Below, in pieces: positions 28,461-38,102 of a stretch of 64,000 nucleotides of DNA; position 1 is the first letter of the stretch; every line of letters begins with the position of its first letter. The stretch comes from Mycobacterium sp. DL (GTDB taxonomy: Bacteria > Actinomycetota > Actinomycetes > Mycobacteriales > Mycobacteriaceae). A program made the translations under genes and the position numbers. The stretch is from contig NZ_CP155796.1 of assembly GCF_039729195.1 (NCBI RefSeq), positions 3,038,001-3,102,000 on the forward strand, in the 5' to 3' direction. The notes below the pieces were generated by a model. It saw nothing but the letters and a program-made list of their open reading frames with translations. It was not told the DNA's origin and made no database searches.

Positions 28461-29013
28461 ATCGGGGTGTGGTCTTCGCCACATTCGCGCGAGGTCGCTG
28501 CGACACGCCCGGAGCACACCCGCACACGCCGCGTCGACGGTGCCGTCGCGCCCGATTTGACGCGGTCAGAGCCGGTTCTTACCGGAGAGTCAGGAAAAAA
28601 CTCGACATGGAGGTGCATTCTCCGCAAACCCTTTACGCATGCGTCAAGGCGATAGGAGCACTGATTTCGGCAATCGTGCCCGACTATTCGCGCACCCGAC
28701 CCTCACAGGGTCGAGCAACCGGGAAGGCGCGGACTAGGTGGGACGTTCCCGTCACTGGCAAAACTGTGAAGACGCTGTAAAGAATAAATTGCACACCCGC
28801 GTTTGCACAGTGCCGGCGAAATCCACGCTGAACTGCCGGCTTCCCTCTGGCAAGCAATTCGTGGTGTAATCCTTCGTCGGAATGGCCAACATTATTGACG
28901 GGTCGGTGCTAGCCTTCCGGCGAGCGGGGGTCGCGCGGCTACAGGCTGCGAGTCGGTTTGCCACCACGGCAACGAAGCCGAGGCGCAGAAACATGTGATG
29001 AAAGGACGTCGTC
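28461..29013 (+). promoter_or_regulatory. Long leader region upstream of the fadD26-like gene
   Basis: This 553-base stretch has no gene I can support. It contains visibly AT-rich parts (for example around 28770-28795), unlike the neighbouring coding DNA. In M. tuberculosis the DIM operon is driven from a long AT-rich region before fadD26, so this is the natural place for the main promoter of the polyketide operon. A GAAAGGA ribosome-binding site ends 14 bases before the ATG at 29014. The TTGACG at 28895 and TAGCCT at 28910 are only nine bases apart, so they do not make a normal promoter, and I could not place the start site. Confidence 0.5.
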
Positions 29014-30792
29014 ATGCCGTTGCTCGAGTCGACCATTCCTGGCTTGCTCGCTGATCGTGCGAAGCAGCAGCCCGATGCCCAGGCCTATACCTTCATCGAC
29101 TACGACGTCGATCCCGCGGGATTCGCCGAAACGCTGACCTGGTCCCAGATGTACCACCGAGTCCAGGTCGTCGCAGAGGAGCTGCTGCGCCACGGCTCGA
29201 AGGGGGACCGGGCCGCCATCCTGGCGCCGCAGGGCCTCGAATACATCATCGCCTTCTACGGCGCGATGACCGCTGGCTTCATCGCCGTGCCGCTTCCTGT
29301 GCCCGCTATGGGCCAGCTCGACGAGCGGGTCAACGGCGCGCTTCGCGACTGCCAGCCCGTCGCCGTGCTGACCACCTCCGCCGTCGTCGGCGACATCATG
29401 ACGTACGTCGGCGCGCAGCCGGGTAGTGCCGCACCAGCGGTCATCGAGGTCGACGCACTCGACTTCGATTCGCCCCGCACCATCGAGGTGAATGTCGGCC
29501 CGCTGCCGAAGACCGCCTACCTGCAGTACACCTCCGGGTCGACGCGCGCCCCGGCCGGCGTGATCATGACCCACAGGAACGTGATCCGGAACCTCGACCA
29601 GATCTTCACCGACTACATGGAGCACCGCGGCGGAGTGCCGCCCCAGGACACCACGATGGTCTCCTGGCTGCCCTTCTACCACGACATGGGTCTGATCCAG
29701 GGTGTCTTCGCGACCCTGCTGTGCCCGCCGGACGGCGAGGACGGGTTCTGGGGCCGCCCCGCGATCCTGATGAGCCCGGTGGCGTTTTTGCAGAAGCCGT
29801 CGCGCTGGATCCAGCAGCTCGCGATCAACCCCCATGCCTGGTCGGCAGCGCCGAACTTCGCGTTCGAGCTGTCGGTGCGCCGCACCTCCGACGCCGACCT
29901 CGAAGGCATGGACCTCAGTGGCCTGCTGGGCATCATCAGCGGCAGCGAGCGCATCCACTCGGCCACCATCAGGCGATTCAACGAGCGTTTCGCGAAGTTC
30001 AACATGCCCGACACCACCGTGCGGCCCTCCTACGGACTGGCTGAAGCGACGCTCTACGTGATCTCTGCGCCCACCGGCCACTCGCCGGCGACGGTGCGTT
30101 TCGACTACGAGAAGCTCTCATCGGGCCACGCGAAGCGCTGCGGCGCCGAAGGTGGTTCCGAGTTGGTCAGCTATGGGGCCCCGCGGTCCTCGACCGTGCG
30201 CATCGTCGATCCCGAAACGCGCCTGGAGAACCCCGACGGCAAGATCGGTGAGATCTGGGTGCACGGCGATCAGGTCGCGATGGGCTACTGGCGCAATCCG
30301 CAGCAGACCGAACGCACCTTCGGCGGCGAGATCGTCGACCCGTCCCCGGGCACCCCTCAGAACACCTGGCTGCGCACCGGTGATCTCGGTGTGATGTCCG
30401 AGGGCGAGATGTTCATCATCGGCCGCATCAAGGACCTGCTGATCGTCGACGGCCGCAATCACTACCCCGATGACATCGAGGCCACCATCCAGGAGATCAC
30501 CGGCGGCCGGGTCGCCGCCATCTCCATCCTCGACGAGGCCAGCGAGCAGCTGGTCGCGGTGGTCGAGATGAAGAAGCGCGGCAGCTCCGAGGCCGAGGCG
30601 CTGGACACGCTGCGTGCGGTCAAGCGCGAGGTCACCTCGGCGATCAAGAAGTCCCACAGTGTGCGGGTGTCTGACCTGGTGCTGGTCGCGCCCGGATCGA
30701 TCCCGATCACCACCAGCGGCAAGATACGGCGCTCGGCCTGCGTAGATCGCTACCGTCAGGACGAGTTCAGCCGTTTGGACGTCACTACATGA
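29014..30792 (+). CDS. fadD26: Fatty acyl-AMP ligase FAAL1 (FadD26-like)
   Basis: A 592-residue ligase that activates a fatty acid as acyl-AMP and passes it to the N-terminal ACP of the PKS next to it. The ATP-binding P-loop is LQYTSGSTRAPAGV near residues 170-183, the hinge motif is GRIKDLLIVDGRNHYPDD near 470-487, and the C-terminal lysine is Lys570 in TTSGKIRR. The context of an ACP-first PKS overlapping its stop by four bases (ATGA) identifies it as a FAAL rather than an acyl-CoA synthetase. The recalled FadD26 agrees closely, including DLLIVDGRNHYPDDIEATIQ. Compared with FAAL2 in this locus it carries about nine extra residues near 236-245 (CPPDGEDGFW). Its substrate, by analogy, is a long-chain fatty acid. 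Confidence 0.92.
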   Translation: MPLLESTIPGLLADRAKQQPDAQAYTFIDYDVDPAGFAETLTWSQMYHRVQVVAEELLRHGSKGDRAAILAPQGLEYIIAFYGAMTAGFIAVPLPVPAMGQLDERVNGALRDCQPVAVLTTSAVVGDIMTYVGAQPGSAAPAVIEVDALDFDSPRTIEVNVGPLPKTAYLQYTSGSTRAPAGVIMTHRNVIRNLDQIFTDYMEHRGGVPPQDTTMVSWLPFYHDMGLIQGVFATLLCPPDGEDGFWGRPAILMSPVAFLQKPSRWIQQLAINPHAWSAAPNFAFELSVRRTSDADLEGMDLSGLLGIISGSERIHSATIRRFNERFAKFNMPDTTVRPSYGLAEATLYVISAPTGHSPATVRFDYEKLSSGHAKRCGAEGGSELVSYGAPRSSTVRIVDPETRLENPDGKIGEIWVHGDQVAMGYWRNPQQTERTFGGEIVDPSPGTPQNTWLRTGDLGVMSEGEMFIIGRIKDLLIVDGRNHYPDDIEATIQEITGGRVAAISILDEASEQLVAVVEMKKRGSSEAEALDTLRAVKREVTSAIKKSHSVRVSDLVLVAPGSIPITTSGKIRRSACVDRYRQDEFSRLDVTT

Positions 30793-33700
30793 CCTCTGCT
30801 TTCGACGAGGATTCTCTACGGCACTGGTTGGTCGACTACCTGGTCACCAACATCGGTTGCAGCCCCGACGAAATCGATTTCGACGCACCGCTCAATGATC
30901 TGGCGGTCGGCTCCAGCGATGCGGTCGTACTGACCGGCGAGCTGTCCGAACTGCTGGGCCGCACGGTGTCGCCGGTGGAGTTCTGGCAGTACCCGACGAT
31001 CAATGCGCTGGCCAAATTCCTCACCGGCGGCGAAGTCGAGCCGATGGCCGAGGCCGTCGTCAACCGCGACTTCAGCACCGACGACGAAGCGATCGCGGTG
31101 ATCGGTTTGGGCTTGAGGTTCCCGGGCGGCCCGGACCTCGACGGCAACATCGAGGGGCCGGACGCGTACTGGGACTTCCTGTCCGAAGGCCGCTCTGCGG
31201 TGCGCGAGGTCCCCGCAGATCGCTGGGAGTCCTTCCAGGTCGACTCCCCGGAGGCGGCAGCTGCACTTGCCGGTACCACCCGCTGGGGTTCGTTCCTGCG
31301 CGACATCGACGCCTTCGACGCCGAGTACTTCGAGATCTCGCCCAGCGAGGCCGACAAGATGGACCCGCAGCAGCGCCTGTTGCTCGAGGTGACCCAGGAA
31401 GCACTGGAGAACGCCGGCATCCAGGCCAACACGCTGCGGCATTCCCAGACCGGGGTGTTCGCGGGCGCGTGCCTCGGGGAGTACGGATACCTGTCGACGG
31501 TCGACCTCGGCGACGTCGACTCCTGGTCCGGCACCGGTGGCGCGCTGTCCATCATCGCCAACCGGGTGTCGTACTACTTCGATCTGCGCGGCCCGTCGGT
31601 GACCATCGACACGGCCTGCTCATCGTCGTTGGTGACCATCCACCTGGCCTGCCAGAGCCTGCGGGCCGGCGATTCCGATCTCGCGCTGGCCGCCGGGGTG
31701 AACCTGCTGCTCTCACCTGCCGTGACGCGCAGCTTCGACCAACTCGAAGCGATGTCGAAGACGGGACAGTGTCACAGCTTCGACGCCAGCGCCGACGGCT
31801 TCGTCCGCGGTGAGGGCTGCGGCGTGACCGTGCTCAAGCGACTGTCGGACGCCCAACGCGACGGCGACCGGATCCTGGCGGTGGTACGTGGGTCGGCGGT
31901 CAACCAGGACGGCCGCTCCAACGGTCTGATGGCGCCGAACCCGGCCGCGCAGATGGCGGTGCTGCGCTCCGCCTACGCGAACGCGGGCATCGAACCCCGC
32001 GAGGTCGACTACGTCGAAACCCACGGCACCGGAACGCTGCTCGGCGATCCGATCGAGGCACGTGCCTTGGGGACCGTCCTGGGTAGGGGACGCGCCGCTG
32101 ATGCGCCGCTGCTCATCGGCGCGGTCAAGTCCAATCTCGGGCACCTCGAAGCCGCCGCCGGTATCGCCGGCTTCGCCAAAGCCGTGCTGGCGATGCAGCA
32201 CAACACGATCCCTGCCAACCTCGGCTACGAGAAGCCGAATCCGCACATCCCGTTCGACAACCTGCGCCTGAAGGTCATCGATCAACCCACCGACTGGGCC
32301 GACGTCGGGCGCCCGAGGCGAGCCGGAGTGTCGTCGTTCGGGTTCGGCGGCACCAACGCCCACGTGGTGATCGAGCAGGCGCCCTTCAGCGCGCCTGTAC
32401 CCGTCGAGGCCAACCAGCCCGCGGTGACCACGCTGGTGGTGTCCGGCAAGACCCCGGAGCGCATCGCCTCACAGGCCGGAATGCTCGCCGACTGGATGGC
32501 CGGTCCGGAGGGGTCGCCGGCCTCGCTGTCGGAGGTGGCCCACACTCTCAACCACCACCGCTCCCAGCACACCAAGTTCGCCACGGTCGCCGCCCGCGAC
32601 AAGGCGCAGGCCATCGCCGGACTGCAGGCCCTCGCCGCCGGCCAGTCGGCGCCCGGCGTCGTCGCTCCGCACGTCGGCTCCTGCAAGCGGGGCGTTGTGT
32701 TCGTCTACTCCGGGCAGGGGTCGCAGTGGGCCGGGATGGCCCGCCAACTGCTGGCCGACGAGTCCGCGTTCGTCCAGGCGCTGGCCGAGATCGAGCCGGT
32801 GTTCGTCGAGCAGGTCGGGTTCTCGCTCTACGACATCATCGCCGGCGGGGAACCGATCAGCGGCGACGCCCAGGTCCAACCGGTCCTGATGGGCCTGCAG
32901 CTGGCCCTGACCGAGCTGTGGCGCTCCTATGGCGTGCATCCCGACGCCGTGATCGGCCACTCCATGGGCGAGGTCACCGCCGCCGTCGTCTGCGGAGCAC
33001 TCAGCCTCGCCGACGGGCTCAAGGTCATCGCCCACCGCTCCACCCTCATGTCCCGCCTGGCCGGACAGGGCGCCGTCGCGCTCATCGAGTTGGACGCCGA
33101 CGCCGCACACGCGTTCGTCTCCGACTATCCGAGCGTCGAAGTGGCCGGCTATCTGTCGCCGCGCCAGACCGTCGTCGCCGGCCTGCCCGAGCAGATCGAC
33201 GCCGTCATCGCCGCCGTCACCGCCCAGGAGAAGTTCGCCCGCCGGGTCAACATGGAGGTCGCCTCCCACACCGCGCTGATGGACCCGGTGCTTCCGGATC
33301 TGCAGGACGCCCTGGCCGATCTGACCCCGCGGACGCCGAACATCCCGTTCCTGTCCACAGTCACCGAAGCCGGCGAGAACGAGGACCAGGAGCCCACGCT
33401 GGACGCCGACTACTGGGTGGCCAACGTGCGCCGGCCGGTGCGGTTCAGCCAGGCCATCACGGCCGCGGCCGAGGAGATCGGCACGTTCATCGAGGTGAGT
33501 GCCAACCCGATCCTCACTTACGCCATCGGCGACACGCTGGATACGGGGCACCACCACAGCTTCGGCACGCTGGTCCGCGACACCGACGACACGCTGACCT
33601 TCCATGCCACGCTGAACGCGACGTTCACCAGCCACGCCCCGGAGACGCCGCACCTCGGCGAGCCGCACACCGCCCTGCCGACCACCCCCTGGCACCACAC

Positions 33701-36305
33701 TCACCACTGGGCGATCAAGAAGCGGGCGCCGTCCTCAGGGGCCTCAGCGCCCCGCCCCGGCACCGTGCTGGGAGCGCACACTCCGGTCGCCGGCCCCCGC
33801 CCGGGACACCTGTGGCAGGCCCGCCTGGTACCGCAGGCCAAGCCGTATCCGCACTCCCACCGATTCGGCGGGGTGGAGATCGTTCCGCTCTCCGTGCTGC
33901 TGCAGACGCTGGCGCTGGCCGCGAGCGAATCCGGCGCGACGGCCCAGCCCGCTCTGGCGGATGTGCGCTTCGACTTCCCGATCGTGCTCGACCGGCAGCG
34001 TGTGGTGCAGGTGTTCACCGACGGCGACGTCGTCAGCGTGTCGTCAGCGCCTCAATCGGCGGACTCCGCGCCCTCGGACGGCAGCTGGGTCCGGCACCTC
34101 ACGGCCCAGATCTCCCGACGGGCACTCGGCGCGGAGGCTGCCGGCGTCACCTCCCTCGAGCAGGATGTGCCCGGCTACGCGCCGTCAGCGCTGGCCGAAC
34201 TCCACAACGCCTGGGGCATCGACGGGCTGGCGTACCCGTGGTCGGTCAGCTCTCACGAGTCCTCACCCGGTGCGCTCCGGGCCGTCGTGGACCTCCCGGA
34301 AGGCTCACGGGTGTCGCTGCTCGATGCCGCCGTGAACCTCGGCCGACTCGTCGACGCGTCCACCCCGGGCCTGATGGTGCCCGCCTCGGCCGAGGACGTC
34401 ACGTTCACCGGCCCCGAATTCTCTGGTGCGCAGGGAGTCGTCGACGCCCGGATCCGCGAGCGGACCGGCGACGACCTGCTCGTCGACATCGTGATCACCG
34501 GCGTCGACGGCGCACCGTGCGCCGAGATCCGTGCGATGCGCTACACCGCGGTGGAGGTGGGCGCGGTCACGGCCGTCGACGCCGATCCGCGCCGCGTCGC
34601 CCACACGCTCGACTGGCAGCCCTGGACAGCGGACGCGGCCTCCGATCACGCCGCTACCGGCCCGGTCGCCGTCATCGGCGACGGTGACGTGGCCGACGCG
34701 CTGCGAGACAGCCTTCAGGCCGTCGGCGACCGCAACGCCGACATCGCCGATGCCCGCCACGTGGTGTACGTCGCCGAACCCGGCACCGACGGCGATCTCG
34801 ACGCCTCGCTGCGTCTCACCACCGAGGTCTCCGAACTGGTCGGCCGGCTCGCCGAGCGGGATCCACGCAATCCCGCGGCGCTGTGGATCGTCACCCGCGG
34901 GGTGCAGGAGGCGGCCTCGGACGCCGCCCTGCGCCAGAGCAGCCTGTGGGGTCTGGCCGGCGTCATCGGAGCCGAGCAACCGCAGTTGTGGGGCGGTCTG
35001 GTCGACCTTCCCGACGAAGAATTGGCCGGCAGTGCCGCCGCATTCGCCGCGGTGCTGCCGACCCCGGTAAAATCGATCGCGGTACTGCGCGACGGGCAGT
35101 TCCTCACCTCCACGCTCGCCGAGATCGCCGACGAACCGGTGCGGGAGACGCTTCGCTGCCGCCCGGACGCCGCGTACCTGATCACCGGCGGCATGGGTGT
35201 GCTGGGGCTGTTGATGGCGGACTGGCTCGCCGACCGGGGCGCGCGGCGGGTCATCCTCGCCGGCCGCACACCGCTGCCCCCGCGCCGACAGTGGGACGAC
35301 TCCTCGGAGGCGGGTGCCGACGCCGACACCCGCCGCAAGATCGCGGCGATCCGCGCGCTCGAGATGCGGGGGGTCTCCGTGGAGACGGTCGCGCTCGACA
35401 TCGGCTCACCGGATGCCGTGGCTGCCGTGGTCGACAAGCGCGACGCCGACGGCGCACCACCCATCCGGGGTGTCATCCACGCCGCGGGCATGACCGAGGC
35501 CCAGTTGCTCACCGAGATCGAGCAGGACCGTGTGCACCGCACCCTGTGGCCGAAGGTCGCCGGCGCGCAGGCATTGCACGCGGTGTTCCCGCCGGGAACC
35601 CTCGACTTCCTGTACCTGGCCGCGTCGGCAGGTGCGGTGTTCGGCATCCCGGGGCAGGGCGCCTACGCCGCAGGCAACGCCTATCTCGACGGCCTGGCCC
35701 GCGCGCGGCACCGGGCCGGCGACAACACCGTCAGCCTGGACTGGGTGGCCTGGGACGGACTCGGGTTCGGCGCCGAGGCGCAGATCGTGATCCAGGAACT
35801 CGAACGGGTGGGGTCACGGCCGATCGGGCCCACCGCAGCGTTCGCGGCCTGGGATTTTGTCACCCGCTTCGATCTCGACCAGGTCGTCATGGCGCCCATG
35901 CAGTCCGCCGAGGACGCCGCTGCGGTTACGGCCGACGCGCGGCTGACGGCACCGACCCGCGCGTGGGCCTCGATGGCGCCCGACGATCTGCGGACCGAAC
36001 TGCAGGACGGGCTGCGCGGCATCCTGGCGATCGAGCTGCGGCTGCCCGAGAGCGAGGTCCACACCGATCGCCCGTTCGCGGAGATGGGCCTCAACTCGGT
36101 GATGGCGATGTCCATCCGACGGGAGGTCGAGCGACTGGTGGGCCTCGAGTTGTCAGCGACGATGCTGTTCAACCATCCGACGATCGACACGTTCGCGACC
36201 TACCTCGCCCAGCTACTCGTTCCGGACGACGGCGGCGACGAAGCCGACGACGACTCGGGCGACAGCCTGCTCGATTCGCTCTTCGACAGCGTTGAGTCGA
36301 CCTGA
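30789..36305 (+). CDS. ppsA: Type I PKS, PpsA-like (PKS1): ACP-KS-AT-DH-like-KR-ACP
   Basis: An 1838-residue loading and first-extension module. Domains in order: ACP (Ser42 in LAVGSSD), KS (about 100-525; Cys277 in DTACSSSL), AT (about 620-940; Ser725 in GHSMGE, VASH specificity motif), a DH-like region (His1024 in [10 protein letters not shown]; later LLDAAVN with Asn where Gln/His is usual), KR (GGMGVLG near 1465; Tyr1626) and ACP (Ser1770 in MGLNSVM). This plan, the start [13 protein letters not shown] and the end SLFDSVEST match PpsA as I recall it, including the DH-like part that PpsA has but does not use to remove its hydroxyl. Predicted product: one extension and a beta-hydroxyl. It overlaps the ligase by four bases; the second ligase follows after 63. 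Confidence 0.93.
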   Translation: MTSAFDEDSLRHWLVDYLVTNIGCSPDEIDFDAPLNDLAVGSSDAVVLTGELSELLGRTVSPVEFWQYPTINALAKFLTGGEVEPMAEAVVNRDFSTDDEAIAVIGLGLRFPGGPDLDGNIEGPDAYWDFLSEGRSAVREVPADRWESFQVDSPEAAAALAGTTRWGSFLRDIDAFDAEYFEISPSEADKMDPQQRLLLEVTQEALENAGIQANTLRHSQTGVFAGACLGEYGYLSTVDLGDVDSWSGTGGALSIIANRVSYYFDLRGPSVTIDTACSSSLVTIHLACQSLRAGDSDLALAAGVNLLLSPAVTRSFDQLEAMSKTGQCHSFDASADGFVRGEGCGVTVLKRLSDAQRDGDRILAVVRGSAVNQDGRSNGLMAPNPAAQMAVLRSAYANAGIEPREVDYVETHGTGTLLGDPIEARALGTVLGRGRAADAPLLIGAVKSNLGHLEAAAGIAGFAKAVLAMQHNTIPANLGYEKPNPHIPFDNLRLKVIDQPTDWADVGRPRRAGVSSFGFGGTNAHVVIEQAPFSAPVPVEANQPAVTTLVVSGKTPERIASQAGMLADWMAGPEGSPASLSEVAHTLNHHRSQHTKFATVAARDKAQAIAGLQALAAGQSAPGVVAPHVGSCKRGVVFVYSGQGSQWAGMARQLLADESAFVQALAEIEPVFVEQVGFSLYDIIAGGEPISGDAQVQPVLMGLQLALTELWRSYGVHPDAVIGHSMGEVTAAVVCGALSLADGLKVIAHRSTLMSRLAGQGAVALIELDADAAHAFVSDYPSVEVAGYLSPRQTVVAGLPEQIDAVIAAVTAQEKFARRVNMEVASHTALMDPVLPDLQDALADLTPRTPNIPFLSTVTEAGENEDQEPTLDADYWVANVRRPVRFSQAITAAAEEIGTFIEVSANPILTYAIGDTLDTGHHHSFGTLVRDTDDTLTFHATLNATFTSHAPETPHLGEPHTALPTTPWHHTHHWAIKKRAPSSGASAPRPGTVLGAHTPVAGPRPGHLWQARLVPQAKPYPHSHRFGGVEIVPLSVLLQTLALAASESGATAQPALADVRFDFPIVLDRQRVVQVFTDGDVVSVSSAPQSADSAPSDGSWVRHLTAQISRRALGAEAAGVTSLEQDVPGYAPSALAELHNAWGIDGLAYPWSVSSHESSPGALRAVVDLPEGSRVSLLDAAVNLGRLVDASTPGLMVPASAEDVTFTGPEFSGAQGVVDARIRERTGDDLLVDIVITGVDGAPCAEIRAMRYTAVEVGAVTAVDADPRRVAHTLDWQPWTADAASDHAATGPVAVIGDGDVADALRDSLQAVGDRNADIADARHVVYVAEPGTDGDLDASLRLTTEVSELVGRLAERDPRNPAALWIVTRGVQEAASDAALRQSSLWGLAGVIGAEQPQLWGGLVDLPDEELAGSAAAFAAVLPTPVKSIAVLRDGQFLTSTLAEIADEPVRETLRCRPDAAYLITGGMGVLGLLMADWLADRGARRVILAGRTPLPPRRQWDDSSEAGADADTRRKIAAIRALEMRGVSVETVALDIGSPDAVAAVVDKRDADGAPPIRGVIHAAGMTEAQLLTEIEQDRVHRTLWPKVAGAQALHAVFPPGTLDFLYLAASAGAVFGIPGQGAYAAGNAYLDGLARARHRAGDNTVSLDWVAWDGLGFGAEAQIVIQELERVGSRPIGPTAAFAAWDFVTRFDLDQVVMAPMQSAEDAAAVTADARLTAPTRAWASMAPDDLRTELQDGLRGILAIELRLPESEVHTDRPFAEMGLNSVMAMSIRREVERLVGLELSATMLFNHPTIDTFATYLAQLLVPDDGGDEADDDSGDSLLDSLFDSVEST
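32454..33058 (+). repeat. Tracts nearly identical to PKS2 (AT region, PKS1 copy)
   Basis: Bases 32454-32645 match 39755-39946 with a single mismatch over 192 bases, and 32775-33058 match 40076-40359 with six mismatches over 284 bases. Both pairs keep the same offset of 7301 bases. Between them (32646-32774) the two copies differ at many positions, and so do the KS coding parts before. The identity includes synonymous sites, as expected of recent gene conversion. Confidence 0.85.
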
Positions 36306-36368
36306 TTTCTCGGATTCGCCCGATGCACGCGATCATGGGTCGGGAGCTGATTCGAAAGGATTCAATTG

Positions 36369-38102
36369 ATGCCGCTTTCTGAAGCCACCATTCCTGCGCT
36401 GCTCGCCGAGCAGGCGCGGCAGCAACCGGACGAGCTTGCCTACACATTCATCGACTACGAGGTAGATGCGGATGGCTTTTCCGAGAGCCTGACCTGGTCG
36501 GAACTGCACCAGCGCGTGCTGGTTGTCGCCGCGAAGCTCGCCACTGTCGGTTCCCCCGGTGACCGAGCGGTGATCCTGGCGCCCCAGAGCCTCGACTACG
36601 TCGTCGCGTTCTTCGGCGCAGTCGCGGCAGGCTTCGTCGCCGTACCCCTCTCCATGCCGCTGCGGCGTCAGCACGACGAGCGGGTCACCGGCGCAATGGC
36701 TGACTGCACGCCGGTCGTGGTGCTGACGACGTCGGCCGTCGTAGAGGAGGTCAAAAAGTACGGCCACGGTGATCCGAAAATGCGAGCCCCGAAGTTAATC
36801 GAGGTCGACGGCCTCGACTTCGATTCCCCGCCCAGGTCCGCAGCTCCGGTTTCCCTTCCAAGGACGGCCTACCTGCAATACACGTCGGGATCCACCCGCC
36901 AACCCGCGGGCGTTGTGGTCACCCACAGGAACGTACTCATTAACGTGCAGCAATTGCTCCACGACTACTTCGAGGCATGCCCGGACGGTCCTCCTGAGGA
37001 CACCACGGTCGTATCGTGGCTGCCGTTCTACCACGATATGGGGCTCGTCGTCGGGGTGTTCAGTTCGGTCCTGCTGGGTCGGCCGGCTGTGCTGATGAGC
37101 CCGGTCGCGTTCATGCAGCGGCCGGCCCGCTGGCTGCAGCAGCTGGCCAGCCACACCAGTGCTTTCACCGCCGCGCCCAACTTCGCGTTCGAACTCGCGG
37201 TCAAGCGCACCAGCGATGAAGACCTCGCAGGCTTGGATCTCGGAGGCGTGATCACGATGATCAACGGAGCCGAGCGTGTGCATGGCGCAACGGTTCGACG
37301 GTTCAACGAGCGGTTCGCCGCGTTCAACCTGCCCGCCTCGGCGATCCGTCCGTCCTACGGTTTGGCGGAGGCGACGGTGTATGTGACGTCCTCAGCTGGG
37401 GGACGTCCGCCGACGGCGGTGTGGTTCGACTACGAGAAACTGGCCGCGGGTCATGCCGAGAGATGTGACGACAATGCCGGCTCGGAGCATGTCGGCCTCG
37501 GCACACCGCGGTCGACGACGGTGCGGGTCGTCGATCCCGAGACGTGTCTGGAGAATCCGGCCGGCAAGATCGGCGAAGTGTGGCTGCACGGTGATTTCGT
37601 GGCCGGTGGCTACTGGCACAATCCGGCACTCACCGAGCGGCTGTTCGCCGGCCAGCTGGGGGAACCCAGTGCGGGCACCCCGAAAGGGCCATGGCTGCGC
37701 ACCGGCGACCTAGGCGTGATGTTCGAAGACGAGCTTTACATCATCGGCCGGATCAAGGATCTGCTGATTGTCGACGGGCGTAACCACTACCCCGACGATA
37801 TCGAAGCGACTGTCGCCGAGTTCACCGGTGGTCGGGTGGCCGCGATCTCGATTCCCGACGATGCCTCCGAGAAGCTCGTGGTCATCGCCGAGCTGAAGAA
37901 GCAGGACGATAATGCGTTCCTGGATTCGCTGAAACAACAAGTGACGTCGGCGATATCGATGACCCACAGTGTCCAGCTCGCAGACTTCGTGTTGGTGGGG
38001 CAGGGCTCGTTGCCGTTGACCACCAGTGGCAAGGTGCGCCGTGCGGCATCCGTTGAGCTGTACCGCAGCGACGGGTTCAGCCGTCTGGATGTCACTACAT
38101 GA
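36369..38102 (+). CDS. Fatty acyl-AMP ligase FAAL2
   Basis: A second 577-residue FAAL of the same family as FAAL1: P-loop YTSGSTRQPAGVVVTH near residues 171-186, hinge GRIKDLLIVDGRNHYPDD, Lys555 in TTSGKVRR, and the same C-terminal RLDVTT. It lacks the extra loop of FAAL1 (SVLLGRPAVLMSP here). It lies directly before an ACP-first PKS, overlapping it by four bases, so the pair is a second loading unit with its own starter. The ATG at 36369 has GAAAGGA upstream; a TTG one codon earlier is possible. Codon 143 is TTA, rare in this genome type, and the gene looks lower in G+C than FAAL1. No second FAAL-loaded entry is present in the classical pps array; in M. tuberculosis FadD22 or FadD29 feed Pks15/1 for phenolic starters, which is different. 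Confidence 0.9.
   Translation: MPLSEATIPALLAEQARQQPDELAYTFIDYEVDADGFSESLTWSELHQRVLVVAAKLATVGSPGDRAVILAPQSLDYVVAFFGAVAAGFVAVPLSMPLRRQHDERVTGAMADCTPVVVLTTSAVVEEVKKYGHGDPKMRAPKLIEVDGLDFDSPPRSAAPVSLPRTAYLQYTSGSTRQPAGVVVTHRNVLINVQQLLHDYFEACPDGPPEDTTVVSWLPFYHDMGLVVGVFSSVLLGRPAVLMSPVAFMQRPARWLQQLASHTSAFTAAPNFAFELAVKRTSDEDLAGLDLGGVITMINGAERVHGATVRRFNERFAAFNLPASAIRPSYGLAEATVYVTSSAGGRPPTAVWFDYEKLAAGHAERCDDNAGSEHVGLGTPRSTTVRVVDPETCLENPAGKIGEVWLHGDFVAGGYWHNPALTERLFAGQLGEPSAGTPKGPWLRTGDLGVMFEDELYIIGRIKDLLIVDGRNHYPDDIEATVAEFTGGRVAAISIPDDASEKLVVIAELKKQDDNAFLDSLKQQVTSAISMTHSVQLADFVLVGQGSLPLTTSGKVRRAASVELYRSDGFSRLDVTT

Noticed and set aside
28469..28780. Open frame of about 100 codons in the gap before FAAL1
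   Set aside because: Composition is arginine-rich and random-looking, there is no recognisable domain, and it lies where a promoter region is expected.
28895..28915. TTGACG and TAGCCT as a SigA promoter for the PKS operon
   Set aside because: The spacer is nine bases, far below the usual 16-19.
34100..34500. Active dehydratase in PKS1
   Set aside because: The HxxxGxxxxP motif is present but the second motif is changed (DAAVN), and PpsA, the close relative, keeps its hydroxyl; I describe the region as DH-like only.
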